In this document: piece by piece, positions 26,829 to 35,856 of the stretch
Layout: every line of letters begins with the position of its first letter
Position numbering within the stretch: the stretch's first letter is position 1
Assembly (NCBI RefSeq): GCF_025567465.1
Contig: NZ_JAOQKI010000001.1
Coordinates: 1-64,000 of the forward strand
Length of the DNA: 64,000 bases
Reading direction: 5' to 3'
From: Roseburia_C amylophila
GTDB taxonomy: Bacteria > Bacillota > Clostridia > Lachnospirales > Lachnospiraceae
The notes under the pieces: model-generated
The model's database searches: none
The model's input: only the letters and a program-made list of their open reading frames with translations
Told to the model about the DNA's origin: nothing
Program-made: the position numbers and the translations under genes

Positions 26829-26930
26829 GTGAGAAAAAAATCCATTAGAGGATTGCTTTGTCTGCTTATGCTGGTGGTACTGGGAGGCTACGGAGCCTGC
26901 AACGTGTGCGGTGGAAGTGGCAGTTTATAG
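26829..26930 (+). CDS. 33-residue secreted peptide with a CXXCXGXG motif
   Basis: GTG at 26829 follows a perfect AAGGAGG. The peptide starts RKKSIRGLL, has a hydrophobic stretch LCLLMLVVLGG and ends GACNVCGGSGSL. The first half is a signal or membrane anchor. The ending CNVCGGSG fits a single DnaJ-type CXXCXGXG zinc motif. GYGAC could instead act as a weak lipobox. It lies 22 bases upstream of the wall-anchored protein gene and probably shares its mRNA. I know no family for it. Confidence 0.55.
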   Translation: MRKKSIRGLLCLLMLVVLGGYGACNVCGGSGSL

Positions 26931-26952
26931 AAGAAAGTAAAGGAGAAAAAAT

Positions 26953-28758
26953 ATGAAGATGCGAAAGAAAATTTCCTGGTTGTTAAGCTTTTTTATGATA
27001 TTTTCATTATTTATGGGAAGTGCCGGCATGATTGTAAAAGCTGATGGACAGAAAGCAGTGGTCAGAATTGCAAGACAGGACAGCACAGCAACCGGAACCG
27101 TGTATTATAAATGGGATACGGCGGCTGAATGGACAGAAGTAAACCAGACTGTATATAATGATACACCAATAGAAATAAACAGACCGGATGACAGTCTTGA
27201 CCATACGGTACATTTTAAAGTAGTATGTGGAACGGATACAATAATCAATCACTGTCAGGTGAATAAAAATGGTGCACAGGATGCAAGCCTTGACAAGAAT
27301 ATACTTACATCAGAGAGCGGACAGGCATTTTCTGTAAGCACCTCAGAGCAGGTGGAACTGATTCTGGAATTTCGTACTGCAGCATCCGGAGGCAGTGGTT
27401 CCACAATGGGTCCGGCATCTGGAGAAACAATTGCAGTTACAGCAACTGCAGTGGGAGGAGCAATTGGAGACTTACAGATAGATGGCATGAGGATTGGTTC
27501 CGGAATGGGAACGAATATATCAGGCAGCTTTGCCGGAGATAAGACGCAGCAACACAGAGTGGCAATTGCAGCAGATTTTGGTTATGCATTTGCATCCATT
27601 ATGGTAAATGGAACAGCAATTCCATTAGGTGGAACGACAGACAATCTGGAATTTGAAGTGGCTCCGGCAGATTCTTATCAGATTGAAGTGGCACTGACTA
27701 CGAACAGCAGCCGTAATTATAATATCGTATGGACACCATCCCTTACAGTAGCAGAACAGCATGGATTTGGAAATGACTGCGTTATTGAACATGGAAGCGT
27801 GGAAATAATCAGTGCACAGTTAGAGGATGGAACTGTGGTAAATGCAGCAGAACTGGCAGGTGGAAATATAGCAGATGCATCCACAAGACTGGATGGAGAC
27901 TTTGGCTATGCAGAATTTAAAGCAGGCACCAAAGTAACCATTAAGTTTACATCGGATTATGGTTATCAGTTATTAAGCGCATCTTTAAATGGTGGAAAGC
28001 TGACAGCAGTAGATTCACAGGTAGGTACCTTTGTATTGGATATGCCTGCAACAGATTTACATCTGAGTGCATTATTTACAAAGTCAGAGGATAAAGTAAA
28101 TACGGCAAGTACAAAAGTAGACGGTGCAACCCTTGGAAATGCAGAAAACATTATTGGTTCCGGAAATCTTCAGTTAAATATTGCAGATATCAGTGGAACA
28201 GAACTGAATCAGATACAGGGTGGCATGCAGGAACAGGCAGGAAATGGAGAGATTCAAAGCTATCTTTCCATGGATTTATTCCAGGTCGTAAACAAAGGAA
28301 ATTCCAACGATGCATGGGAAACGCAGTTGACCGATTTAAATGCAAAATTAAATGTAACCCTTCAGGTAAAAGATGAGATGAAGAACCAGCAGGGAACTTA
28401 TTATGTGATTCGAGAGCATGATGGTGCCTATGAAAAACTTCCTGCAACGTATGATGCAGCAAGTGGAACCATAACCTTTGCAACTGATAAATTTTCGGCA
28501 TATGCACTGGTATTTGAAGCCGGAACTTCATCAGGTACAACAACGCCGGGAAGCGGAACAACAGGAAATGGCAACGGCACAGCAGGAAGCGGTACTGCAG
28601 GAAGTAGTACAACAGGAAATACCACCGCAGGAAACACATCACAGACCGCAACCGTGAAAACAGGAGACATGACTCCGGTTGGCATCTGGTTTTTACTGGC
28701 ACTGTGCAGTGGCATAGGAGCTATTTATTTTGGATGCAGAAAACGGATAAAAAATTAA
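26953..28758 (+). CDS. Cell-wall anchored surface protein, KTGD sorting type
   Basis: A protein of 601 residues. A signal peptide (MKMRKKISWLLSFFMIFSLFMGSAGMIVKA) is followed by several beta-rich modules. Some resemble Ig-like or listeria-type repeat folds (YQIEVALTTNSSRNYNI; FAYAS-type FGYAFASIMVNG; YGYQLLSASLNGGKL). A Gly/Thr/Ser linker at about 530-565 leads to VKTGD, a hydrophobic segment and a basic tail (CRKRIKN). This is the sorting signal often seen in Lachnospiraceae in place of LPXTG, so a sortase should attach it to peptidoglycan. Function unknown; adhesion is possible. GGAGAAAAAAT precedes the ATG. Confidence 0.7.
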   Translation: MKMRKKISWLLSFFMIFSLFMGSAGMIVKADGQKAVVRIARQDSTATGTVYYKWDTAAEWTEVNQTVYNDTPIEINRPDDSLDHTVHFKVVCGTDTIINHCQVNKNGAQDASLDKNILTSESGQAFSVSTSEQVELILEFRTAASGGSGSTMGPASGETIAVTATAVGGAIGDLQIDGMRIGSGMGTNISGSFAGDKTQQHRVAIAADFGYAFASIMVNGTAIPLGGTTDNLEFEVAPADSYQIEVALTTNSSRNYNIVWTPSLTVAEQHGFGNDCVIEHGSVEIISAQLEDGTVVNAAELAGGNIADASTRLDGDFGYAEFKAGTKVTIKFTSDYGYQLLSASLNGGKLTAVDSQVGTFVLDMPATDLHLSALFTKSEDKVNTASTKVDGATLGNAENIIGSGNLQLNIADISGTELNQIQGGMQEQAGNGEIQSYLSMDLFQVVNKGNSNDAWETQLTDLNAKLNVTLQVKDEMKNQQGTYYVIREHDGAYEKLPATYDAASGTITFATDKFSAYALVFEAGTSSGTTTPGSGTTGNGNGTAGSGTAGSSTTGNTTAGNTSQTATVKTGDMTPVGIWFLLALCSGIGAIYFGCRKRIKN

Positions 28759-28767
28759 TAGAATATA

Positions 28768-28796
28768 TTGGCAGACCACTCCTATATTGTTATAAT
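28768..28796 (+). promoter_or_regulatory. Promoter of the AIM24 gene
   Basis: TTGGCA (28768-28773) and TATAAT (28791-28796) are 17 bases apart, a near-consensus sigma-A promoter. Confidence 0.8.
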
Positions 28797-28844
28797 GAAA
28801 AAGGTTCATGAAAATGTTATGCAAATCAGCAGGAGGGTTTAGAA

Positions 28845-29522
28845 ATGAGATTTAATATTGAAGGCGAACCAATGCCGGTTGTAGTCTGTGAATTAGAGTC
28901 AGGCGAAATGATGATTACCGAAAAGGGAGCAATGTCCTGGATGTCTCCGAATATGCAGATGAATACGGTGGGCGGCGGAATTGGAAAAATATTTGGAAGA
29001 ATGGTTAGTGGAGAGAGCATGTTTGTAAATACATACACTGCAATGAATGGTCAGGGAACCATTGCATTTGCATCCAGTTTTCCGGGATGTATCCGGGCAT
29101 TTGAGATTCAGCCAGGTTCAGATATTGTATGTCAGAAGTCAGCATTTTTAGCATCTACTTCAGGAGTTGAATTGTCCGTATTTTTCCAGAAGAGAGTAGG
29201 AGCTGGTTTCTTTGGCGGAGAAGGATTTATTATGCAGAGACTTTCTGGACAGGGAATGGCATTTGTTGAATTTGACGGCTATATCAAAGAGTATATGCTT
29301 CAGCCTGGCCAGTCAATTATCGTAGACACAGGATATCTTGCAGCAATGGATTCTTCCTGTTCTATCGACATACAGACCGTACCTGGCCTTAAGAATATCA
29401 TGTTTGGTGGAGAGGGAGTATTCAATACCGTAGTAACCGGACCGGGTCGTGTATTCTTACAGTCCATGCCAATCTCACAGATGGCAGGATGTCTGCGCCC
29501 ATATCTTCCGAGCGGAAAATAA
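28845..29522 (+). CDS. AIM24/TIGR00266 family protein
   Basis: A protein of 225 residues, soluble, made of beta strands rich in Gly, matching the AIM24 family: CELESGEMMITEKGAMSWMS near 14-33, IFGRMVSGESMFVNTY, GGEGFIMQRLSGQG and GFFGGEG. Bacterial members (YsnF-like trimeric beta-prism proteins) have no defined role; the yeast namesake acts at the mitochondrial inner membrane. AGCAGGAGGGTTTAGAA precedes the ATG. Single gene with its own promoter and terminator. Confidence 0.9.
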   Translation: MRFNIEGEPMPVVVCELESGEMMITEKGAMSWMSPNMQMNTVGGGIGKIFGRMVSGESMFVNTYTAMNGQGTIAFASSFPGCIRAFEIQPGSDIVCQKSAFLASTSGVELSVFFQKRVGAGFFGGEGFIMQRLSGQGMAFVEFDGYIKEYMLQPGQSIIVDTGYLAAMDSSCSIDIQTVPGLKNIMFGGEGVFNTVVTGPGRVFLQSMPISQMAGCLRPYLPSGK

Positions 29523-29552
29523 GAGATGAATTTAAATTAACAGTAGATAGAT

Positions 29553-29617
29553 ATGCTCCCTTCTGGGTAGATAAGTGAAATAATAAAATCACTTACTACT
29601 TAGGAGGGAGCATTTTC
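29553..29617 (+). terminator. Long inverted repeat / terminator after the AIM24 gene
   Basis: ATGCTCCC and GGGAGCAT arms extend inward through TAAGTGA/TCACTTA to a stem of about 24 bp with few mismatches, then TTTT. It also separates the convergent phosphofructokinase gene. Confidence 0.75.
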
Positions 29618-29669
29618 TATATCTAAATCAAAAATAAGGGTGAGCGCATCCAATCGTTTACTGGGAAAT

Positions 29670-30917
29670 TTATGCTTGAGACGAAAGATGTGATACATCC
29701 ATATAGTTTGGAAGTCCGTTGTGATATGCAATCGGAACTTCGCCCTGTATCAGCGGGGTGAGATAAGTAAGCATCTCATACGTGACATTGTTGCCTCTGG
29801 CATTAATCCATTCGCGCGGAACGGATTTCGCTTCGTTTGCTATATTTTTGATCTCTGCGTAGTCGTATGTAATGGTATAGGGTGCATCAGAGGTTCGTTT
29901 CATAATGACCATCGAAGCGGTGACACCCTGCAGAGCCAACGATACGGCTTTCTCTCCGGATAAGAATGCTTCCTTTAAATCGGTGGCAGAGGAGAGATGC
30001 ACTGCGCAGCGCTGCAGGATGTTAATTTCAACGGAGCGGACCTTGACAGGAAGGCTTGCCCTGATCAGAAGTTCCAAAGCTTTTCCGGCGCCACTCAACT
30101 GGCTGTGACCGAATGTGTCGGAAGAGTTTTCTCCAGCGCTGATGTAGTTGCCGTTACTGTCATGAATTCCCTCTGAGACGGCGACAATCACATTGTTTTG
30201 CACGGTGAGAAGATCACGCACATCTTCAACAAAACTTTCGGTGTTAAAATCACTCTCCGGAAGATAGATCAGGTGCGGCGCGCTGCAATATGAATTGCGA
30301 GCGAGTGCGGATGCAGCCGTCAGCCAGCCGGCGTCGCGTCCCATAATCTCGATAATCGTAACGCTTTTAACTGGATAAATAATCGTGTCATGCGCAATCT
30401 CAAGGAGTGTAGATGCGATGTATTTTGCAGCAGAGCCAAAGCCCGGAGTGTGATCGGTAATCATAAGATCGTTGTCGATGGTCTTTGGGATGCCTATAAT
30501 CTGAATATTGCTGCCGATTGAGTCAGCATAAGAGGAAAGTTTTAACACGGTATCCATTGAATCATTTCCACCGATATAGAAAAATGCCTTAATGTTTAAA
30601 GCCTTAAATTGTGCAAAAATCTTCTCATAATCAGATGCATCTTCATGGTAATCCTTTAATTTGTAGCGGCACGAGCCCAGATACATGGCCGGTGTAGTTG
30701 CAAGCCGCTGTAATGTATCTTTGCCGGAAGCCGCCAGCTCCGTAAGATTTAAGTAATGCTGGTTCAGAATACCGAGAATACCATTGATCGAACCGTAGAC
30801 TGTTCCATAATGTCCAATAGATGCGCAGATGACGCCCACAAGACTGGCATTGATTGCAACGGTCGGACCGCCGGATTGCGCAACGATGCAATTAGGTAAA
30901 TTTATATGCTGTGTCAT
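29670..30917 (-). CDS. 6-phosphofructokinase, pyrophosphate-dependent type
   Basis: A protein of 415 residues. The N-terminal site IVAQSGGPTVAINASL replaces the ATP-type GGDAPG. GGNDSMDT has Asp where ATP-dependent enzymes have Gly, and PKTIDND has Lys where they have Gly. Both changes mark PPi-using enzymes. MGRDAGWL is the substrate loop. It would convert fructose 6-phosphate with PPi to fructose 1,6-bisphosphate, reversibly. ATG at 30917 follows AGGAGGAGGATTTTTACC. It is cotranscribed with the DeoR gene 16 bases upstream, opposite a sugar-phosphate operon. That the donor is PPi is inferred from these residues. Confidence 0.9.
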   Translation of the reverse strand: MTQHINLPNCIVAQSGGPTVAINASLVGVICASIGHYGTVYGSINGILGILNQHYLNLTELAASGKDTLQRLATTPAMYLGSCRYKLKDYHEDASDYEKIFAQFKALNIKAFFYIGGNDSMDTVLKLSSYADSIGSNIQIIGIPKTIDNDLMITDHTPGFGSAAKYIASTLLEIAHDTIIYPVKSVTIIEIMGRDAGWLTAASALARNSYCSAPHLIYLPESDFNTESFVEDVRDLLTVQNNVIVAVSEGIHDSNGNYISAGENSSDTFGHSQLSGAGKALELLIRASLPVKVRSVEINILQRCAVHLSSATDLKEAFLSGEKAVSLALQGVTASMVIMKRTSDAPYTITYDYAEIKNIANEAKSVPREWINARGNNVTYEMLTYLTPLIQGEVPIAYHNGLPNYMDVSHLSSQA

Positions 30918-30933
30918 GGTAAAAATCCTCCTC

Positions 30934-31716
30934 CTATACGATATAAAGTTTGATACCCATATCCTGAATAATGTTTTTCCATTCATCCGTAATGCCGCTG
31001 TCTGTGACAATTGCATCGACGGAATTGAGCGGTGCAACAAAAGCAGAACGTACCAGTCCAAACTTGCTGGAGTCTGCTACGAGAATTGTGGAAAGAGAAG
31101 AGCTCATTGCCGCCTTTTTCGTCAGAACTTCATAGTTGTGCGCACAGGTGATGCCGAGTGCTTCGTGAATACCGGATGCAGCAAGGAAGAACTTGCTGGC
31201 GCGGCGGCTTCTGATCAGTTCATTGGCATAGGAAGATTCAAACATCTGATCTGCCTTGTGCAGCAGACCGCCTGCTAACGTGAGCTGGATGCCTTCCTTT
31301 GGGAAAAGCTGCGTTAATGTATAGTAGTTATAACATGTAATATTCAGATTAATATGTTCCGGAATAAAATATGCCATAGCTGCAATCGTTGTACCGGAAT
31401 CGAGGATGATGGTGTCGTTCGGTTGAATTAGTGACGCGGCAAACTGTCCTATCATCTGCTTTTCCTTCGCAAACTTCGTCTGTTCCGAGTGAAGCGTGTA
31501 TTCGCTTTCAATATTTGTAATCATAGACTTGTCGTTGACCGGCAACTGGATTCCGTGACTGCGCACAAGCAGGTTATTCTCTTTTAAATATTTCAGATCC
31601 CGCCGTATCGTCATCTCGGATACATTTAACATTTCCGAGAGATCTTTGACCGATAGGGAAGGTGATTCCTGCAAAAAGGAATAGATTTCATTGATTCGTT
31701 GCTCCTTTTTCTTCAA
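30934..31716 (-). CDS. DeoR/GlpR-family transcriptional regulator
   Basis: About 260 residues. The N-terminal winged helix (INEIYSFLQESPSLSVKDLSEMLNVSEMTIRRDLKYL) is typical of DeoR, and the C-terminal DeoRC sensor domain (DTIILDSGTTIAAMAYFI) binds sugar phosphates. Start choice: TTG at 31716 has GAGAGG at 9 bases. A GTG at 31725 is the alternative but leaves no room for an SD. Divergent to the sugar operon; the 24-bp direct repeats in the gap are likely operators. Confidence 0.88.
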   Translation of the reverse strand: MKKKEQRINEIYSFLQESPSLSVKDLSEMLNVSEMTIRRDLKYLKENNLLVRSHGIQLPVNDKSMITNIESEYTLHSEQTKFAKEKQMIGQFAASLIQPNDTIILDSGTTIAAMAYFIPEHINLNITCYNYYTLTQLFPKEGIQLTLAGGLLHKADQMFESSYANELIRSRRASKFFLAASGIHEALGITCAHNYEVLTKKAAMSSSLSTILVADSSKFGLVRSAFVAPLNSVDAIVTDSGITDEWKNIIQDMGIKLYIV

Positions 31717-31780
31717 TATGTTCACCTCTCATTAAAAAAATCACAAGTTATTTGTATAAAGTATAACATAATACAACTTG

Positions 31781-31965
31781 AAAATGTTAGAAAATGTTCA
31801 AAAATGTTTGATTCATGAAAAATATACAAAAAAACAATATTTGGATTGTGGAAAATAGTTATACTGATAAAATGAAAATATTAAGAAAATATTGGAAAAT
31901 AAAGAAATATTGAGAAAATGTGCGAAGTAACAAAAAATATAAAAATGTTAGAAATTGTTCAAAAA
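31781..31965. promoter_or_regulatory. Two 24-bp direct repeats, probable DeoR operators
   Basis: AAAATGTTAGAAAATGTTCA (start 31781) and AAAATGTTAGAAATTGTTCA (start 31942), each followed by AAAA, differ at one position in 24 and are 161 bp apart. They lie in the very AT-rich 31726-32062 gap between divergent units, which has no other gene. Confidence 0.6.
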
Positions 31966-32062
31966 CTAACAAATTTGGATTTGATGTACATAAAAATTCG
32001 TGGTAAAAAATAATTACAACGTATGAAGTGCACTACAATATACAAAAGTAAAGGAGAACGAT

Positions 32063-34051
32063 ATGGTAAATTTAAGCAGAAAAAAGTATGTGAGACTGCT
32101 TGTCGTAGCACTTATCATCTGTTTGATCAGTATGATCGGCGCAAGTCTCGTCAATACGAACTTTGGACACATCAAAGTACAGAACTTTAGTATTGAGGAT
32201 GCAAACGGACACAAGATAGCACTCGTAATGTACAAACCGGAAAATGCAACGGCTGAGACGCCTGCACCGTGTGTTGTAACATTACATGGTAGTTTCGATG
32301 CAAAAGAGACACAGGATTACACCTGTCTGGAACTTGCAAAGAGAGGATTTGTTGTATTGTCCATGGACTGTGACGGACATGGAGATTCCGATAACTACAA
32401 AGACAACCCAATGGATGCTTTCTTTACAGTAACCGCGAACCCGGGTTCTGCATTTGAGGATATTTCTACATCTCCTGGATCAGGAATGTGTGATGTTGTA
32501 AATTACGCTTACAACAGCCTTTCATTTGTAGATAAGGATCAGATCGGTATCACAGGACATTCTCTTGGCGGTAAGATGGCGAATGCCTGCCTTGCTTACA
32601 ACAAGATTCAGGAAGCAAACGGTGGTGTAAATCAGGTAGCAGCAGTATTCCTTATGGGAAATCAGCAGCTAAACATTGATGGTGTATGGCAGGATCATTT
32701 AAATTATGATCCGGATGACACACCGGACAGCGGCGACGAGATTCCGTTATACTACGATGTCGATTATGGTATTGATGCCGGACAGTTAGATGAGAACAAC
32801 TATCAGACAGAAGCCGGTGGACCGCAAAACTTCTATAAGTCAGCCAATGCAAGAGTTCTCATTAACGAGCTTGATAATTATGATTTGCAGGAAGGCGATG
32901 ATGTTGAAGTTGGTAAGATCTACGAAGGAACTGTACAGGGTTCTGAGGAGAAATATATCCGTGCTTTATATCAGCCTTATGAGACACATATTTTAAACCA
33001 TTACTCATTGGCAACAACATCAAATCTGGTTGACTTCTTCCAGAATGCTTTTGAAGCACCGAATTACATTGATGCAGGAAGCCTTACAATCCAGTACAAG
33101 TGGTTCTTTAATACCATTGGTGTAATCGGATTCTTCCTCTCGGTATATGCATTTGCAAGTATTTTATTAACAACCGGTTTCTTTGGTACATTACTTGCCA
33201 AGAAGGAAAGCGACATCTACGTTCCGACAGCACCAAAGGGTGTCAAAGGAAATGTAATTTACTGGGTATTCTTAGCATTAGGCGGATTACTTCCGGCAAC
33301 ATTCATGATTCCATTAGAGCAGTGGATTGGTGCCCACAAGGGAGCAGATTTCGCGACACGATCACTCTTCGGAACGAAGATCTGGCCACAGGGATTAACA
33401 TTAGAACAGGGTATGTGGACAGGTGCGGCAGGACTCCTTGGATTAGCATTCTTCGCAATCGGTTATTTCCTGGTTAGTAAGAAGAATGGTGTAAAACCTG
33501 CTGACTGGAACTTAAAGATGAGCAGGTCCAATGTAGGTAAGACTATTTTAATCGTACTTGCATCAATTGGATTTGGATATGGTGTTGCAGGCTTTGCGAA
33601 GTACTTCTTCGGAGTAGATTTCCGTTTTATCAGCTATGTGATCAAGTGGCCTTCAAGTGGATCGCTCCTGATTGCATTAAGATTTATCCCATTAGTTGCA
33701 GTATTCTACTTTGCAAATGCACTGTGTCAGAACCTTTGCAATATGGTGGCAGGAAGAAAAGAGTGGTTAAATACATTACTGATGTGCCTTGCAAACATTA
33801 TTGGTCTTGTATGCATCTGGGTCTACCAGTACTCAGGACTGATCTCAAAAGGAGTTGTAAGACTCGATAGTGCACGCGTAATGCTTACATGGCCATTATT
33901 CATTAACCTGACTGTGTGCACCATCATTTCCAGAAGATTCTATAAGAAGACTGGAAAGGTTTATATTGGAGCACTCATGAATACAATCCTGTTTACAGTG
34001 ATTGGTTGCGCAAACACAATGACATTGCACTGTACAAACTGGTGGTTCTAA
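32063..34051 (+). CDS. Alpha/beta hydrolase with C-terminal membrane domain
   Basis: A protein of 662 residues. An N-terminal membrane anchor (about 10-30) precedes an alpha/beta hydrolase domain: VTLHGSFDAKETQDY for the oxyanion region, MDCDGHGDSD, and the nucleophile elbow GITGHSLGG near 167-173. From about residue 345 there are some eight membrane segments. The hydrolase should face outside if the anchor is a simple signal anchor. It is first in the sugar-phosphate operon, so it may release or take up the substrate, for example from an ester. Substrate unknown. AAGGAGAACGAT precedes the ATG. Confidence 0.7.
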   Translation: MVNLSRKKYVRLLVVALIICLISMIGASLVNTNFGHIKVQNFSIEDANGHKIALVMYKPENATAETPAPCVVTLHGSFDAKETQDYTCLELAKRGFVVLSMDCDGHGDSDNYKDNPMDAFFTVTANPGSAFEDISTSPGSGMCDVVNYAYNSLSFVDKDQIGITGHSLGGKMANACLAYNKIQEANGGVNQVAAVFLMGNQQLNIDGVWQDHLNYDPDDTPDSGDEIPLYYDVDYGIDAGQLDENNYQTEAGGPQNFYKSANARVLINELDNYDLQEGDDVEVGKIYEGTVQGSEEKYIRALYQPYETHILNHYSLATTSNLVDFFQNAFEAPNYIDAGSLTIQYKWFFNTIGVIGFFLSVYAFASILLTTGFFGTLLAKKESDIYVPTAPKGVKGNVIYWVFLALGGLLPATFMIPLEQWIGAHKGADFATRSLFGTKIWPQGLTLEQGMWTGAAGLLGLAFFAIGYFLVSKKNGVKPADWNLKMSRSNVGKTILIVLASIGFGYGVAGFAKYFFGVDFRFISYVIKWPSSGSLLIALRFIPLVAVFYFANALCQNLCNMVAGRKEWLNTLLMCLANIIGLVCIWVYQYSGLISKGVVRLDSARVMLTWPLFINLTVCTIISRRFYKKTGKVYIGALMNTILFTVIGCANTMTLHCTNWWF

Positions 34052-34055
34052 AAAA

Positions 34056-34084
34056 CTGGGGGAGTATCCGGGATACTCCCCCAG
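34056..34084 (+). other. Strong hairpin between the hydrolase and kinase genes
   Basis: CTGGGGGAGTATCC and GGATACTCCCCCAG form a perfect 14-bp stem with a one-base loop. There is no T-run after it, so it looks like an mRNA processing or stability element rather than a terminator. Confidence 0.6.
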
Positions 34085-34111
34085 CTATTAAAATCTGGTA
34101 TGGAGGTAGAA

Positions 34112-35851
34112 ATGAGAAAGATTATAAACGATCCTGATAACATTGTAGAGGAGATGATGGAAGGCTTTATTGCGGCGTATCATCATATGTATTACAAACA
34201 TCCTGAAGTAAACAGTGTGATCAGCCGATGCAGAAGAAAAAACAAAGTGTCGTTGATTATCGGCGGTGGAAGTGGACATGAACCGATGTTTTCCGGTTTT
34301 GTAGGAGCAGGACTTGCCGATGCTGCATGCTGTGGAAACATTTTTGCTTCACCGGATCCGAAGAATATTTACGAAACTGGAAAAAGCATTGATGAAGGCA
34401 AAGGAATTTTGTTTGTATATGGCTGTTATGCAGGCGATAATCTGAATTTTGATATGGGTGAAGAGTTCCTGAATGCTAAAGGAATCAAGACCGCACATGT
34501 GCGTGTACAGGACGATGTGGCGAGTGCACCAAAGGAGCGAAGGGGAGACCGAAGAGGCATCGCAGGTGATGTCTTTGTGATTAAGATTGCCGGAGCCGCA
34601 TGTGATGCAGGATTAGAACTTGAAGAAGTAACAAGAATTACGGAGAAGGCAAGAGACAATACCCGTACAATCGGAGTAGCCACAGCACCGGCTCAGCTTC
34701 CGGGAGCGGACAAGCCCATCTTTGAATTAGGTGAGGACGAGATTGAATACGGAATGGGACTTCACGGTGAAAAAGGTGTAGAGAGAACCAAATGGGAACC
34801 GGCAGATGTTCTGGTAGAGAAAATGTACCGTCAGATTATGGAAGATTCAGACTTGAAACGTGGTGACAAAGTATGTGTTTTGGTCAACGGCTTAGGTTCC
34901 ACAACAATTTTAGAACTATCAATCGTGTTCCGTAAGTTAAACGAACTGTTAAAAGAAGATGGAATCGGGATTTATGACACGGATTTAAATAACTACTGTA
35001 CCAGTCAGGAAATGGGTGGATTTTCTATCACATTGATGAAACTGGACGATGAACTCAGGAAATATTACGATATGCCATGCTATTGTCCATTCTACGCAAA
35101 GGGAGCGGTTGAGCCTGTTGGAGAAGTGGCGGATGAGATTGAAGATACAGCACCAAAGAAAGAGAAGAAAGAAAAGAAGCAGCGGATAGCAAGCACTTAT
35201 GTGAGAGGAAAGCATTACGAGAAGTTAAATGCAGAGGACTGCAGACAGATGCTTTTGTATATCGCGGATAAGATTCTGGCGAATGAGCCGTATCTGACCG
35301 AGGTGGACAGTGCAATTGGAGATGGCGATCATGGAATCGGTATGGCGACTGGCATGAAAAATGTGAAGGAAGTGCTTCTTGATATGGAAGGCGAGAAAAA
35401 TGTATACAGTATCTTTGAGGAAGCCGGTAAAGCAATGCTTCTTAGCATGGGCGGTGCTTCCGGTGTTATCTTCGGAAGCCTTTATCTGGAAGGTGCTCTT
35501 GGTACGGAGAGCAAAGACTACCTTACTGCTGAGGACTTAAAGGCAATGGAAGAGAAGAGTCTGAAAGCCATCCAGGAGCGTGGCAAGGCAAGCGTCGGAG
35601 ACAAAACAATGGTTGATGCGCTGGCACCAGCGGTAGAAGCAATGCAGCAGCATTACACCGAAGGTTTGGAGAAAATGCTCGAAGAGGCAGAGGCAGGCGC
35701 ATTGCGCGGAGTGGAAAATACGAAGGATTGTATCGCCAGATTTGGCAGAGCAAAATCACTCGGCGAGAGAGCATTGGGATTCCAGGATGCAGGTGCAACC
35801 TCAACATGGTTGATCTTCCAGAGCATGAGAGAATTTGTGAAAGGAGAATAA
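34112..35851 (+). CDS. DhaK-DhaL fusion kinase, probably for a ketotriose or ketotetrose
   Basis: A protein of 579 residues. The DhaK domain (1 to about 335) has LIIGGGSGHEPMFSGFVG, the hinge GCYAGDNLNFDM and the covalent substrate His of GMGLHGEKG near 215. After a Lys/Glu-rich linker (about 345-360) comes a DhaL domain with the nucleotide/Mg site AIGDGDHGIGMATGM and GGASGVIFGSLY. The fused form uses ATP directly, unlike the PTS type. Homologues phosphorylate dihydroxyacetone or erythrulose. The following EryI- and EryH-like isomerases favour a tetrulose. ATG at 34112 follows TATGGAGGTAGAA. Confidence 0.88.
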   Translation: MRKIINDPDNIVEEMMEGFIAAYHHMYYKHPEVNSVISRCRRKNKVSLIIGGGSGHEPMFSGFVGAGLADAACCGNIFASPDPKNIYETGKSIDEGKGILFVYGCYAGDNLNFDMGEEFLNAKGIKTAHVRVQDDVASAPKERRGDRRGIAGDVFVIKIAGAACDAGLELEEVTRITEKARDNTRTIGVATAPAQLPGADKPIFELGEDEIEYGMGLHGEKGVERTKWEPADVLVEKMYRQIMEDSDLKRGDKVCVLVNGLGSTTILELSIVFRKLNELLKEDGIGIYDTDLNNYCTSQEMGGFSITLMKLDDELRKYYDMPCYCPFYAKGAVEPVGEVADEIEDTAPKKEKKEKKQRIASTYVRGKHYEKLNAEDCRQMLLYIADKILANEPYLTEVDSAIGDGDHGIGMATGMKNVKEVLLDMEGEKNVYSIFEEAGKAMLLSMGGASGVIFGSLYLEGALGTESKDYLTAEDLKAMEEKSLKAIQERGKASVGDKTMVDALAPAVEAMQQHYTEGLEKMLEEAEAGALRGVENTKDCIARFGRAKSLGERALGFQDAGATSTWLIFQSMREFVKGE

Positions 35852-35856
35852 GTAAT

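Noticed and set aside
34056..34084. Terminator inside the sugar operon
   Set aside because: A very stable hairpin but no T-run follows, and the next genes continue in the same direction with no clear new promoter.
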